Of a stretch of 64,000 nucleotides of DNA, positions 20,445-31,125 are shown one piece after another. The stretch lies in contig NC_085137.1 of NCBI RefSeq assembly GCF_035046485.1, positions 347,810,505 through 347,874,504 on the forward strand. Reading direction: 5' to 3'. Both the position numbers and the translations under genes were made by a program. Origin of the DNA: Aedes albopictus. Taxonomy: Eukaryota; Arthropoda; Insecta; Diptera; Culicidae. The notes under the pieces were generated by a model. The model worked only from the letters and a program-made list of their open reading frames with translations. It was not told where the DNA came from and ran no database searches. The stretch's first letter is position 1. Every line of letters starts with the position of its first letter.

Positions 20445-21435
20445 GATCCCCAACGTGGAGCTCCATTGTCGATGTCAGCAAAAGTCAATAGCGACCAGTG
20501 TGTAAAAAAAATCAAAGGTTAAAAGTGAAGATCGGAATACTCATTTTTTTCTTTCGTGTTTGGCCACATTCATTGTCAGCTGAATGCCTCTCTTTTTTCA
20601 TTCAATTCTCTGTCACGAATATTTTTTCGCACGTCGTAAAATGTGCAATTTCTGATAACAGACGCGCAATCCGACTTAATGAACAAATAATGCAGTCAAT
20701 AAGCAGTCTAATTAACTACTATACACAAGTTTTGAGGTGATTGGAAGAATAATCGGGAGTTACGGTCTACACACTTAGAAAAAAATCATGTAAATTTGCG
20801 TCCCTTGGATGCACATATGCAAGCGGCACATGTGACGTATATTTGAACGCCCAAGTGACGTAATTTTCTGTCACACTTAACTGAATTCTTCGTCATATGA
20901 AACGTAATGAAGCACGATTCACAAATTATTTGCGTCACATTGCACTCGATTTTACAAGAATGACGTATTATTAAGACAAAAGACCTATATTTACGTCATT
21001 TAATTGCTTACGTTCTGTGAAATAAATTTCAATTTCTCAGTGAAAATTGTCAGTGATAGAAAAATGAATGAATGAGTGAGAAAATTCATTCACCAAAATG
21101 ATTTTTATTTTGATCCCTCAGATGAGAATTTTCAATATTCATGATGAATTTCACTCATTGAAAATGAAAATTTTTTACTCTGATAGCAACAGAAAGTCAG
21201 GAGAGAAAGTGGAGGTCTGCAAGCAAGCGTTAGATTAGAACCCAGCAGGCCATCACAGCAGAGGCAGATCCAGAGACTCATGGCGGCGCAACAACAAAAT
21301 AGAAGAATTCGACAGAAATTTGACCTGGTCACAGGTCAAGGCGATGACTGACAATCACCCAGGATGGGTCTCTTTCAGTTCGGTCCTCTGCAGTTCTGCA
21401 CCATCATGGGTGCTCAGAACTCAAATCGATATCAT
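20445..21435 (+). pseudogene. NLTR-B non-LTR fragment, C-terminal, interrupted
   Basis: The C-terminal tail of a non-LTR polymerase: a short piece at 20,445-20,500 (matches 41,750-41,800) and a larger one at about 21,187-21,435 reading RSRDSWRR...LTWSQVKAMTDNHPGWVSFSSVLCSS. Between them lie about 690 bp of inserted DNA, including the element at 20772-21042 and an ATTCATTCA palindrome near 21,060-21,180. The clade is not assigned. Other pieces are at 22.6-25.2 kb and 39.8-41.9 kb. Confidence 0.7.
20772..21042. mobile_element. CACTTAG-ended MITE, copy 1
   Basis: Begins CACTTAGAAAAAAATCATG and ends near CTCAGTG; the body carries repeated TGACGTAA motifs. Related to the element at 39912-40421, which lies in inverse orientation. 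Confidence 0.65.
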
Positions 21436-22310
21436 TATATTTTTCGCACTTATCCCTAACAATTTTCAATCTACGCTCCCCCTTTTTGGTATATATGGCT
21501 ATAAACGTAGATTTGTTATATGCTGCAAACACGAAGCTAGATACCCGGAAAACCATATATTGGAAAACCTATATTGGCACACATTCCGCAGAAATTCAAA
21601 AATGTCACATTTCAACCCATTGCCAATCAATTAAGAAACCTGAAATGAAATATCACCGTTAATAATAGACCTGTCGATGGCAATCAGAAACCCATTACCA
21701 TCTGTGCTACCACCACCGCATCGCATCGCCGAATGCCACATTCGCTGCTAGACATACAGAAATAGAAACGAAACAAAGCCTCACGCCACAGACGCACTCC
21801 TGCACGGGGGCTTCGCCAGCAACAAACCTGCGTCGTGTAGGTGAGGAAAATCGCGTTTTCCCAGTTATAACCCACCTATCCGGGTTCTCAACTGTATGTA
21901 CGTGATGAACACTATGGCAGCAGTAGGCGCAGTTTCGATACAGAGTCGAATACCGTTGCATGGAAGATACCGTGCACGAAACAATTCCAAACACCTAAAC
22001 GTACGAAGCGGACCATGGGCGGAACTTGACCCGGAACGGTACGCATTCGTTGCCCGGTACCAACTGATTGATTGATAATGCAAACGCACAAAAGGCCAGA
22101 ATCAAATTACTGGCGGCGATAACCCGCTGCTAATGATCAACATATGTTGATTACGATACGATACGATACGGTGGTGAGCAGTTGCCAGGTTTTCCTCGGA
22201 AGATACATCCATCAAGTGTTGACACGAGTCCACGAGTTGTATGTGTGGTTTGAGGGGTGGGAAATGCTACGCTGGAAAACGGGTGTGAAGCTTCGATTCG
22301 ATGCCACTCT
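21436..22310. other. Possibly single-copy spacer
   Basis: No repeat family or gene recognised. A (TACGA)3-4 tract lies near 22,150-22,170 and a CT-rich tract at 22,302-22,320. The stretch is less repetitive in feel than its surroundings. Confidence 0.35.
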
Positions 22311-22592
22311 CTCTCTCTCTTCTTGGCGTAACGTCCTCATTGGGACAAAGCCTGCTTCTCAGCTTAGTGTTCTATGAGCACTTCCACAGTTATTAACTGA
22401 GAGCTTCCTCTGCCAATGACCATTTTGCATGCGTATATCGTGTGGCAGGCACGAAGATACTCTATGCCCAAGGAAGTCAAGGAAATTTCCTTTACGAAAA
22501 GATCCTGGACCGACCGGGAATCGAACCCGTCACCCTCAGCATGGTCATGCTGAATACCCGTGCGTTTACCGCCTCGGCTATATGGGCCCTGT
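22311..22592 (-). mobile_element. Feilai-type SINE, copy 1
   Basis: tRNA-derived head on the minus strand (box B GGTTCGATTCC complement at about 22,515-22,530, box A near TAGCCGAGGCGG) and a body containing GAGAAGCAGGCTTTGTCCC and ACGTTACGCCAAGAAG, which I recognise as the Aedes Feilai family. A nearly identical copy is at 25681-25960. Confidence 0.82.
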
Positions 22593-22807
22593 ATTATGAA
22601 TTATTGAACTGGAGGAATTTAATAACTTCCGATGACATAGTTTTTGGTGTAACTGTTAGTCGAGTCCAACAACAATTTCCGATGTTGATGGTGTTTACAT
22701 ACGATTTGGCCTTGTTGAAGATGCTAGTTTAGACCAACCACCGATGAGCGATCGGCAAGATCATTGAGCTTACTCTGCCAAGGTATCAGAGCGCAGTTCA
22801 TCTAAGG

Positions 22808-24001
22808 CAGCGCTTTTCAGATCGTGCACCGGGGTGCACTTGGTGCACCGTGAAGCTTTGCTAAGTGCACCGCGTGTATTCCAAATATGTTGCCTTCACA
22901 ATAATGATTAGTGTGTGTTTTGTAATTAAACCACTCAAAATATATCTTTTAATTACGCAGAATATAGGAGGCCTGATTTAACCATCATAAAACCAAAATA
23001 AAATGATTTGGTTTCTATCGTAGTAAATATTAAGAATCTTACAAAAGCTTTTTTTTTAATAGAAATTGTTCGTCGTTCACTGGGCGTTCAATGAAAGATA
23101 CTAAATGTTTTTTTACAGAATTTAGAAAACTTCATAAATCCAGGACAAAGTGATCTTACGGTGGTACTGTAGAAAAGTTTCTGATAAGACTATAAAAAAT
23201 CACAGTTCTAGAGATCTTTGAATATTTAAAAAAACACGAGGAAAATCTACAATAGGTCGCGTCGGAAATCAAACAAGGTTGCTATAGGAACTTATCTTCA
23301 AAAACGCGAGATGGGCTCTCTGTATCAATTCACAAGGAATTTACCAAGATAATCTCAGAGAACATGCTCATTATTTTCAAACGAAATTGTATCAAATTCT
23401 CTTATAAGTTTGGCATGAATACTGAGGGAAATCTTCCAAAAATCTTACCAGTTCTTATAAATATCTCCAAGAACTATGAATAATAGTCTTAGGAGCTATG
23501 TAACAAATCTGTTATGTACAGAAGCAGAACATTACCGAGTCTTTCACCACGAGTCCTCCAAAAACTGGTAATTTTTAGAAAGAATTTCACCAGGGATGTG
23601 CTGACAAGTTTGCTAAGAATTCTCAAAGACCTGTAGCTGAATTCCGGCGCACAATTTCTTCGAAGAAAATAATTTTTCTTCCATTGCTCACCAGCAAAAA
23701 AAAAATATTTTCTTCGAAAACAGGTGCGCCAGAATTCGCCTACTGGACTGGAAAAAAAAACACCAGCAGAAAAGTAAAGTTCGTCAAGTAATAAAGAAAT
23801 ACAATCAAGTCATAGTCATGATCGGTGAAAGAAAATCTTTTCAACGACATCTCTAGTGTATGTACCAGGAAGTGGCATCGAAAAATACACTAGGTTTTTG
23901 TAACCAACAAATAAAATCTTTTAGAAATTTTGAAAGAGTGCACCGCGCGACGATTTATTTCTAAGAAGTGCACCGCGAAGCAAAAGGTCTGAAAACCCCT
24001 G
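22808..24001. mobile_element. hAT-superfamily DNA transposon, non-autonomous
   Basis: 1,194 bp with terminal repeats CAGCGCTTTTCAGAT and (inverted) CAGGGGTTTTCAGACC, flanked by a perfect 8-bp duplication ATCTAAGG at 22800-22807 and 24002-24009. Both are hallmarks of hAT elements. GTGCACCGCG motifs recur just inside both ends. No transposase ORF remains. A smaller hairpin element lies inside at 23639-23748. Confidence 0.92.
23639..23748. mobile_element. Short hairpin MITE (GAATTCCGGCGCAC)
   Basis: Inverted ends GAATTCCGGCGCACAATTTC and its relative ending GTGCGCCAGAATTC around an A-rich loop. A related copy lies at 33113-33205. Nested in the hAT element. Confidence 0.7.
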
Positions 24002-24093
24002 ATCTAAGGGATCAACATTATCAGCCAGTTTGAGGTCATTAAATAAGATGTTCAATGGCTGTCATAGCAACCCACGATTTGGTTCATGATTAA

Positions 24094-24972
24094 CCTTCAC
24101 ATTACCAACCCCCAACATCTAATTTTCAAAATGCTGCATTTCGTCAATTTTCATCCAACTTTTTTGAAGTCGCCCTCTATCGATCATAAATTTGTGCTAG
24201 TTTATTACATCCAAGTTGCCATGCAATATCCGGAACCATTCCGGAGATATTCCGGATTGTACTGGGGTCAGGGAGGGAACCGAAATAACATAAAATGATT
24301 ATTTCGTGTGTTATTGGGTTTGAACCATCGATTTTCAGCGGAATTTTCATTGCGAACAATAAAACACATCTGCTATAACCAGATTTGAAGAAGTTGACCC
24401 ATCCGGATCACCACGACAGGTCCCGCGGGGGCCTCATTGGGGACACTTCTGGTTTTCATCCAAAACATGTCGTGCGACATATCAAACTTCATGATTTCGA
24501 AAGATTGAGTCAGAAATGATACCCTGAAGTCTGTATCAACTAATATGGCCACCCCGGAACATCTAGCATAGGTTCCACGGGGGTGACATCTGGGACATTT
24601 CTGGTTTGCAAACAAAACATGCCGTACGACGTATCAAACTTCATGATTTCAAGAGAACGAGGCAGAAATAAATTACTGAAGTATGAAGCAACTGATATGG
24701 CCACTCCGGAACACCTGAAATAGGTTCTGTGGGGGCCTCTCAAACACAATAACACACGAAATAACCACTTTTAGGCATTTGGCAAAACAGACTCCTCCCC
24801 CAGTTCAATCCGGAATATCTCCGGAATGGTTCCGGATGTTACATGACCACTTGAGTGTGATAAACTAGCACCAATTTATAATCGATTAAGGGAGACTTCA
24901 AAAAAATTGGGTGAAAATTGACGAAATGCCAGCATTTTCAAAATGAGTTGTCGGGGGTCGGAAATGTGAAGG
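24094..24972. mobile_element. TTAA-flanked fold-back element
   Basis: 879 bp, ends CCTTCACATT/AATGTGAAGG, arms of about 120 bp, flanked by TTAA at 24090-24093 and 24973-24976. The interior carries about 165-bp diverged tandem units (CAAACTTCATGATTTC at 24,487 and 24,637). A TTAA target suggests piggyBac-type mobilisation (inference). It interrupts NLTR-B. Confidence 0.85.
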
Positions 24973-25280
24973 TTAATCAGGATCTCGTCGATTACGGTGA
25001 GGAATTGTTGCGGTGATAGTATACATCCTTGCAACACTCCAACGACCACCCGGATGAAATCGGACATGACACGAATGTGCAGTACTCTGCTCGAAAATGC
25101 CTTGCATTGCGCTTCAATGAGGTCGATGATTGTTTCTAGCGGTCAGCAGAGTCAGTTGACAATTGTCCAGACGTGTCAGTGAATTTCATAGTTTTAAACG
25201 ATTTATGTAAGGTACGATATTTCTTATAAAAGTCACTCTCCAAAAGTTGCATGCAAGTTTACTTACTATGAAACATAAAA

Positions 25281-25617
25281 TCACAGACAAACAGACGTAA
25301 CACTCTTCAAAACGGCTTGGTACATGCATTTAACGATCAATTCAAGTTTCATTTGATTTCCTCGATCGTTCCACCAGAGGCGCTAGAGTTCGATCGCTTT
25401 GACGTTTGCCAGTGTACACGTTGCTGAATGATGCAAACGAAAATTACAAACAATTTGTGTATTAGTGTGCGTGTCAGCAAAACGTCAAATTGAAATCCAT
25501 CATGGCCGACTGTGTCGCACGCGGTTCTACCAACAGGTGGTAGTGTGCTCATCAAAATGACACCAGGAAAAAGTTTTTGATGAATTTCCTCTAAAAGTTA
25601 TGTCTGTTTGTCTGTGA
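25281..25617. mobile_element. TIR element TCACAGACAAACAGAC, 5-bp TAAAA duplication
   Basis: 337 bp with inverted ends TCACAGACAAACAGACGTAAC and a single-mismatch inverse. It is flanked by TAAAA at 25276-25280 and 25618-25622. The matching site in fold-back copy 1 (near 13,965-13,975) has a single TAAAA, confirming the duplication. Noncoding; superfamily not assigned. Confidence 0.9.
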
Positions 25618-25680
25618 TAAAATGCTTAAATATAACAAATTTGATTTGGTAAAACGAAATACGTGCATGAATCGTCAATC

Positions 25681-25960
25681 CTCCTCTTCTTGGCGTAACG
25701 TCCTCACTGGGACAAAGCCTGCTTCTCAGCGTAGTGTTCTACGAGCACTTCCACAGTTATTAACTGAGAGGTTTCTCTGCCAATGACCATTTTGCATGTG
25801 TATATCGTGTGGCAGGCACGAAGATACTCTATGCCCAAGGAAGTCAAGGAAATTGCCTTTACGAAAAGAACCTGGACCGACCGGGAATCGAACCCGTCAC
25901 CCTCAGCATGGTCATGCTGAATACCCGTGCGTTTACCGCCTCGGCTATATGGGCCCTCTT
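25681..25960 (-). mobile_element. Feilai-type SINE, copy 2
   Basis: Same family as 22311-22592. Flanked by a perfect 14-bp duplication ATGAATCGTCAATC at 25667-25680 and 25961-25974, the signature of LINE-mediated retrotransposition. Confidence 0.93.
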
Positions 25961-26289
25961 ATGAATCGTCAATCTAAATGTTAATTGACCAATTTACCAT
26001 TTGATTGTCTAAAAAAATAGTTCAATGATTAATGTCTTGCGATAAAAAAAAAAGCCTAAAATTGCATATTTTGCCCTATAAACTGAGACAAAGCACAACA
26101 TTGTGATGTGCTGGAGCAAATCTGAGCTCGGATTCGGATTCAGCGGCCCAAAATCTGTCAGAGTCATATAAGTTTGCTCTTGAGACAAAAAAAAAATGAT
26201 GCGCTGTGTTATTAACCTAATGCTCATGCTCTTTCAACCATAGGATGTTTTTAGAATTGCTTTTTTTGTGAGACATGAAATCTAATATT

Positions 26290-26470
26290 TAAGCAAAAAA
26301 TTTTCAAGGACTTCTTCCAGGTGGAATCAGGAACACCTTCAGAAATTCTTTTAGAAGCCATTCAGATATTTATCCAAAAGTTAAATCACAATTCTTATAG
26401 AAAATCATCCAGACTTTTCTCTAAGAATTGCTTCAAGTATTGTTCTATGTGTCGCTCAAGATACTCTTGC
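26290..26470. repeat. Degenerate 12-bp satellite, block 4
   Basis: A few diverged CAGAAATTCTT-like units between the fold-back and the RTE fragment. Confidence 0.5.
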
Positions 26471-26474
26471 AAAA

Positions 26475-27885
26475 ATTCATGCTGGTTGCAGCATAATGAA
26501 CGTGCACAGCCCACACTCCAGAAGCAAGTACGACCGCTGCTCAAGCCACGACGTCAAGATCATCGTAGGAGATCTCAACGCTTAGGTAGGCCAGGAGGAG
26601 GAATTCAGACTGACGATTGGAATGTTCAGCGCCCACCAGCAGACGAACGAAAACGGCCTACGACTTATTGATTTCGCCGCCTCCAAAATATGGCCATACG
26701 TAGCACCTTTTCTCAACACAGCCTCCCTTATCTTTTTGGATTTTTTCGACTGAGAGAGTTACAGCGGTTAATTCTTTCTGGCTTGCTGTCTTATGTGTTG
26801 GCTAACGAAACACTTATTTTTGCTGTAACGCTTCGAACCCGGATTGAATCTTCATCAGGGGATAAAAAAATATTCGTCACTGTCCATAAACTTTTAGCCC
26901 GTACTGTTGTCGGTATAGTATTCTAGTACATACTTCAGGTCGCTACGCCTCCACTCTACTATGTTTTCTCCTACTATTTCACTAAAACACTTCTCACTCG
27001 GTAATGTCGACCTAATTCTCTTGATCGTCTTTCTATCTAACGAAAATTGGCCACCTATCTGCACCGGCTGGGATCTGGGAAACCGAACAGCTACCGAGGG
27101 AGTGGAAGGAAGTGGTAATCTGCCCCATTCATAAGAAAGGCGACCATTTGGAATGCAAGAGCTTCAGAGCGATCACTATTTTAAATGCTGCCTACAAAGT
27201 GTTATTCCAAATCATCTTCCGTCGTCAGTCACCTAAAACGAATGAATTCATGGGAAGTTATCAAGCCGGCTTTATCGACGGCCGGTCGACAACGGACTAG
27301 ATCTTCACCGTACGGCAAATCCCCCGGAAATGCCGTGAATACTAGGTCCCAACCTAGGTCCCAACGCATCGCCTGTTCATCGACTTCAAAGCAATATACA
27401 GTATCTACCGCACAGAGCTATGGATAATCATGGACGAAAGCGGCTTTCCTGGGAAGCTGACTAGACTGATTAAAGCAACGATGGACGGTGTGCAAAACTG
27501 CGGGATACGTGCTAAGGACGATCTTCGGCGGCGTGCAGGAGAACGGTGTGTGGCGGAGAAGGATGAACCACGTGCTCGCTACACTTTACGGCGAATCTAG
27601 CATCCAGAAGGTGGCCAAAGCCGGAAGGATACGGTGGGCAGGGCATGTTGCAAGAATGCCGGACAACAACCCTGCAAAGCTGGTGTTTGCAACTGATCCG
27701 GTTGGCACAAGAAGGCGTGGAGCGCAGAGAGCACGATGGGCGGACCAGGTGGAGCGTGATCTGGCGATGGACGCAACCGAGGATGGAGAGCGGCAACCAC
27801 AAACCGAGTATTGTAGCGTACTATTGTTGATTATGTCTTGTCTTAAATGTGATCTTGAACAAATAAATGTGTGTATGTATGTATA
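26475..27885 (+). pseudogene. RTE-family element with deletions and an insertion
   Basis: Plus strand: an endonuclease piece (KIIVGDLNA, NENGLRLIDFAASK) at 26,475-26,710; foreign DNA to about 27,060; reverse transcriptase blocks (LPREWKEVVICPIHKKGD, FRAITILNAAYKVL, QAGFIDGRSTTD followed by a stop, FIDFKAIYS) to 27,490; then a jump to VLRTIFGGVQENGVWRRRMNH. The catalytic FADD segment is deleted. The C-terminus and 3' tail to 27,885 are well kept and serve as the reference for the copies at 0.2-0.9 and 17.5 kb. Confidence 0.88.
26715..27060 (-). mobile_element. Possible Penelope-like relic inside RTE
   Basis: On the minus strand CCCCTGATGAAGATTC...GGTTCGAAGCGTTAC resembles the two conserved strands of hammerhead-type motifs of Penelope-like elements (CTGATGA kept; GAAAC changed to GAAGC). 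The rest has no recognised domain. It separates the endonuclease and polymerase parts of the RTE copy. Confidence 0.4.
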
Positions 27886-27889
27886 AAAA

Positions 27890-28050
27890 AATAAACTTGA
27901 ATAATTCTCAGAAAAAACTCTTCAAGAAATTGCTATAATTTATAGAAAAATCTTTGGAGGAATTCCTTAAGGGTTTTCGGTAAGAATTTCCTAAATGATT
28001 CGTGCAAATATTTCAGGGGTCATGTTTCAACGAGTTCTGGGAATAATTCA
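27890..28050. repeat. Degenerate 12-bp satellite, block 5
   Basis: Diverged units such as GAGGAATTCCTTAAGG. Confidence 0.5.
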
Positions 28051-28769
28051 TACATGAATCTTTTACGCCACATTGGGCGAACGTGTAAGATCTCCATCTT
28101 GGGCGTCTACTCGATTCCGCTTTGGTCGAAGCACAGGTCAGATAAGGGATGAAATTTACTTCGTCATATGCACTAATTCTCGACATATCAGATATAACAG
28201 ATATTCCTACTTACCTTTGCCAATGGATCATCAGATGGGAGCAAAAAGATGTAGACTATCAATGGGCCCCTATAGCACTGGAAATCGAATGATTACGCAA
28301 AATTTCACGTTTCAATTTCACTCCACTTACTGATCAGCATTGTTGGCTGTTCCGAGTTGCGATGGGGATCTCGGTCGCGTTGCAGTGTTCGAAGAAAAAA
28401 GGGGAAAAAGGCGCGTGTTTGTGGCAGTTGCGATGGGGATCTCGATCGGGTGTCATTGTTCGGCGAAAAAAAAAAAAACAAAAGTGACGCATGTTTGGGG
28501 TAGGTACACATTGTCCATCCTCGTGAAGTGATAAAAATGGATGCACACTTGGTAGTCAATAGTATTGCAGAAAATTGAAGGAGTCAAGGAGTGGTTGCGG
28601 TCATTCGACAACTTGGAACTGGGTGAGATCATTCCGATTTTTTTTCTTTACATCCTCGAAGGATTTGGGGTAATTTTGCCAATGCTTTTTTTCATAAGGA
28701 CTATTGGCTTAATTACTTTAACGGCTGTCAATCACAGGAAACAATCTCTTGAAAGATTCCTAAAAATAA
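28051..28769. other. Spacer with a local direct repeat
   Basis: No gene supported. GTTGCGATGGGGATCTCG occurs at about 28,356 and 28,426, each followed by a purine-rich tract, giving a roughly 70-bp duplication. Open frames across it are short and low-complexity. Confidence 0.4.
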
Positions 28770-30531
28770 TACCGTAAAATGGGGTGTTAAGGGACGGAAA
28801 AAAAATTCGTCCTCATTAATTCATGGGTTCAACGTCTGAAAACTTTCAGGAAAAGCAATCCGATCATTGTCTTGCTGCCTACTATGCGTATAGATTACAA
28901 AAAATGACGATTTTCAGGAGAAATTGATCATATTTAACAAAATGTGCGATTTTTTGGAAAATATGAAAATGGGGTGTTAAGGAATTTAAGGGAATGAATG
29001 TAAAAGTTCTTAAATTTCAAAGAAAGATAAAAATTGATTAATTGTAAACAGTGACTGTAATATTTCTTGAACATCACCTTAAAAGATTATCATAGTCCTG
29101 AAGGTGGAGGGACAGTTTCAATGTCATCTATCTTTGCATATGAGTTTTTTTTGTTAAAGCCTCGAAATCTGGAAAAATACCGTCAATTGTACCTGAGTGG
29201 CTTTAATTTTTAACAAACACATTATTCATAGTTACTATTTAGAGTAACCAAATTGAATAGTTCAGGCTGACCAACAGGTTGTAAACTAAGGATGTGTATT
29301 TAAAGCTTTTTGTGGGCTTCGTGGCCGAGCGGTTAGCGGCGGTAGTCGTTTAGGTGTCTCGTAAGCCTCGGAGTGCGGGTTCGATTCCCGCTCCAGTCGG
29401 GGAAAACTTTTCGTCGAACGGAAAATTCTCCTCTGGGCTACTGGGTGTTACATGTGTTGTCCGTTGTCGTATGTTTGTAATGTTCAGTCTGTAGAGGCCG
29501 CAAGGTCGAAGACGGTGTAATTGTCTTTTAAAAAACTCATTTAAATTGAAATGTTTTAAATGAAAGCATCATTAGATGGCTCAGGGTGTAAACTGTGTAT
29601 TCAATGCTGATATTTCTATTCTGGAACATCGCTGATAGGTCGTATTTTAGCGGCCATGATTCATCTTCATAAATACTTTCTTTTGCAAGAGTTAGTGGCA
29701 GTCTGGTTTACATAATATATGAAACAAGTGAGCATATTCCACATTTTCAAAAAGCTGTTAGCGCCTTTCATTAGTAATATTTAAATAAGTAAACAGACGG
29801 AAAATCTATTTTGAAGAATACGCCTTCGTAAAAACATAACAAAACACCTAAAGAACACAAACTTCTGTAAAGAGAGGACTACTGCGGCATTGAGTAATAA
29901 AAATTTGACCAATTTTCTAATAGACATATGTACAATCTAACACTTGTTTCTTAAGATCTATATTGCATTAGTTGAATTTATCATCCATAGCAACTGTTAG
30001 AATGTCTATGACCAAAAATAAAATCCGTAATACGTCATTCAGAATAGTAACTGTTATACAATGAATCAATCGCCTCAAAACTTCAATAAAAAATTTATAT
30101 GAGAAATTTAATCCCCTAACACCCCACCAGTTTATGAAACTAAACTTTTTTCACAAAAAATGTTTGGGTTTGAAAACCACCTTAGTTACATCAAATATTT
30201 TACCCTAGTTTCGATTGAAATGAGTTGTAGAACACCTTACGATTACTCACATATTTTTTCCTAATAATATTTCTGACCTCACAAATGAATGTTTCAATGA
30301 TAGCCAAATTGAGAGAAAGCAACGCCGTTCTATTTTTGATGTCTAGTGTCCAGTTAAAAACGTATTTTCATGAGTGGTAATCCTTACAGTATACCTTTAT
30401 TTCCAAGACACATTTGAAGCGAATAAGGAATAAGTAAATCAATTTTTATACGATTTGGCGATTTTTCAAAGTAGTGTGTAAAGATGAATCCCTTAACACC
30501 CCATGAGTTCTTAACACCCCATTTTACGGTA
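28770..30531. mobile_element. TACCGTAAAATGGGGT-ended TIR element
   Basis: 1,762 bp. The left end TACCGTAAAATGGGGTGTTA is matched inverted at the right end. The subterminal motif ATGGGGTGTTAAGG recurs near 28,971 and inverted near 30,115 and 30,490. A SINE is inserted at 29,311. The termini resemble those of the element at 44805-59550. No ORF. The target duplication is unclear. Confidence 0.8.
29311..29540 (+). mobile_element. tRNA-derived SINE, copy 2
   Basis: Better-preserved copy of the SINE at 11,381: box A TGGCCGAGCGG (29322-29332, perfect consensus) and box B GGTTCGATTCC (29378-29388). The head retains a long variable arm, pointing to a Ser/Leu-type tRNA ancestor. Body ends GACGGTGTAATTG. 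Confidence 0.87.
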
Positions 30532-31125
30532 CCTAGAATGTTTTATGAAGGAATTCATAGCGACATTTCTGAAGGAATCCATGGAAGACTTTGGAAAGAA
30601 TCCTTGGAGTATTTTTTTTATAAAATCAATGGCAGGTTTTCCAGCGGAACATCCAGAGAAATTTCTGAAGAAATTGCAAATTTACTCAAGTAATTCATGA
30701 GAAAAATACATGAAATGTTTTCTAGAGAATTATAGCAGAAATTTATTGATCAATCTCTAGTGAACATGGAACAATTTCGGAATGGTAGATGTTCTAAGCG
30801 ATATGAGAGATTTCTTCTATTTAACCCTTTGGAGCTGAAGGGGTCAATATGACCCCGGCGATGAAACCGAGCATAACAAGCGTGTTCTACACCAGCGAGG
30901 TTGCCGCAACCTTGGCCAAAAAATTCGGCTCCAAAGGGTTAAAGGACTTTCTGATAACTTTTCTAAAATTTCTAAAGAAATCTAAAACGATTTTCTAAAA
31001 ATAATACCTCGAAGAATGTTTAAAAGAATTCTTGGAGACATTTCCCTGGAGGGATTTCTGAAACAATCTCTGCTGATTCGTATAGAAGAATCCATGGTGG
31101 AATTATTAGTGAAATTTACTGAAGA
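30532..31125. repeat. Degenerate 12-bp satellite, block 6
   Basis: Diverged GAAGGAATTC/GAAATTTCTG units, interrupted by a TTAA-flanked MITE (30825-30938). Confidence 0.55.
30825..30938. mobile_element. TTAA-flanked MITE (CCCTTTGGAGC)
   Basis: 114 bp with inverted ends CCCTTTGGAGC, flanked by TTAA at 30821-30824 and 30939-30942. TTAA plus a CCC-start terminus is characteristic of piggyBac-type non-autonomous elements. Confidence 0.88.

Larger units (their letters stand above)
22595..25180 (-). pseudogene. NLTR-B reverse transcriptase fragment, split by two elements
   Basis: Minus-strand pieces in order: AQCKAFSSRVLHIR and GVLQGCILSP...IDEILI (24,980-25,130), then FNDLKLADNVD (24,010-24,080; the catalytic ADD became ADN), then WQSKLNDLADRSSVVGL (22,700-22,800). 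They are separated by a TTAA fold-back (24094-24972) and a hAT element (22808-24001). Frames are broken; dead. It is the same family as the fragment at 41,275-41,907. Confidence 0.78.
25183..26214. mobile_element. CACAGCG fold-back, copy 2, twice interrupted
   Basis: Matches the centre and right arm of the element at 13597-14256 (for example ATTTCATAGTTTTAAACG and GGATTCGGATTCAGCGGCCC) and ends GCGCTGTG followed by TTA. The left arm is missing. It is interrupted by the TAAAA-flanked element (25281-25617) and a Feilai SINE (25681-25960). Confidence 0.85.
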
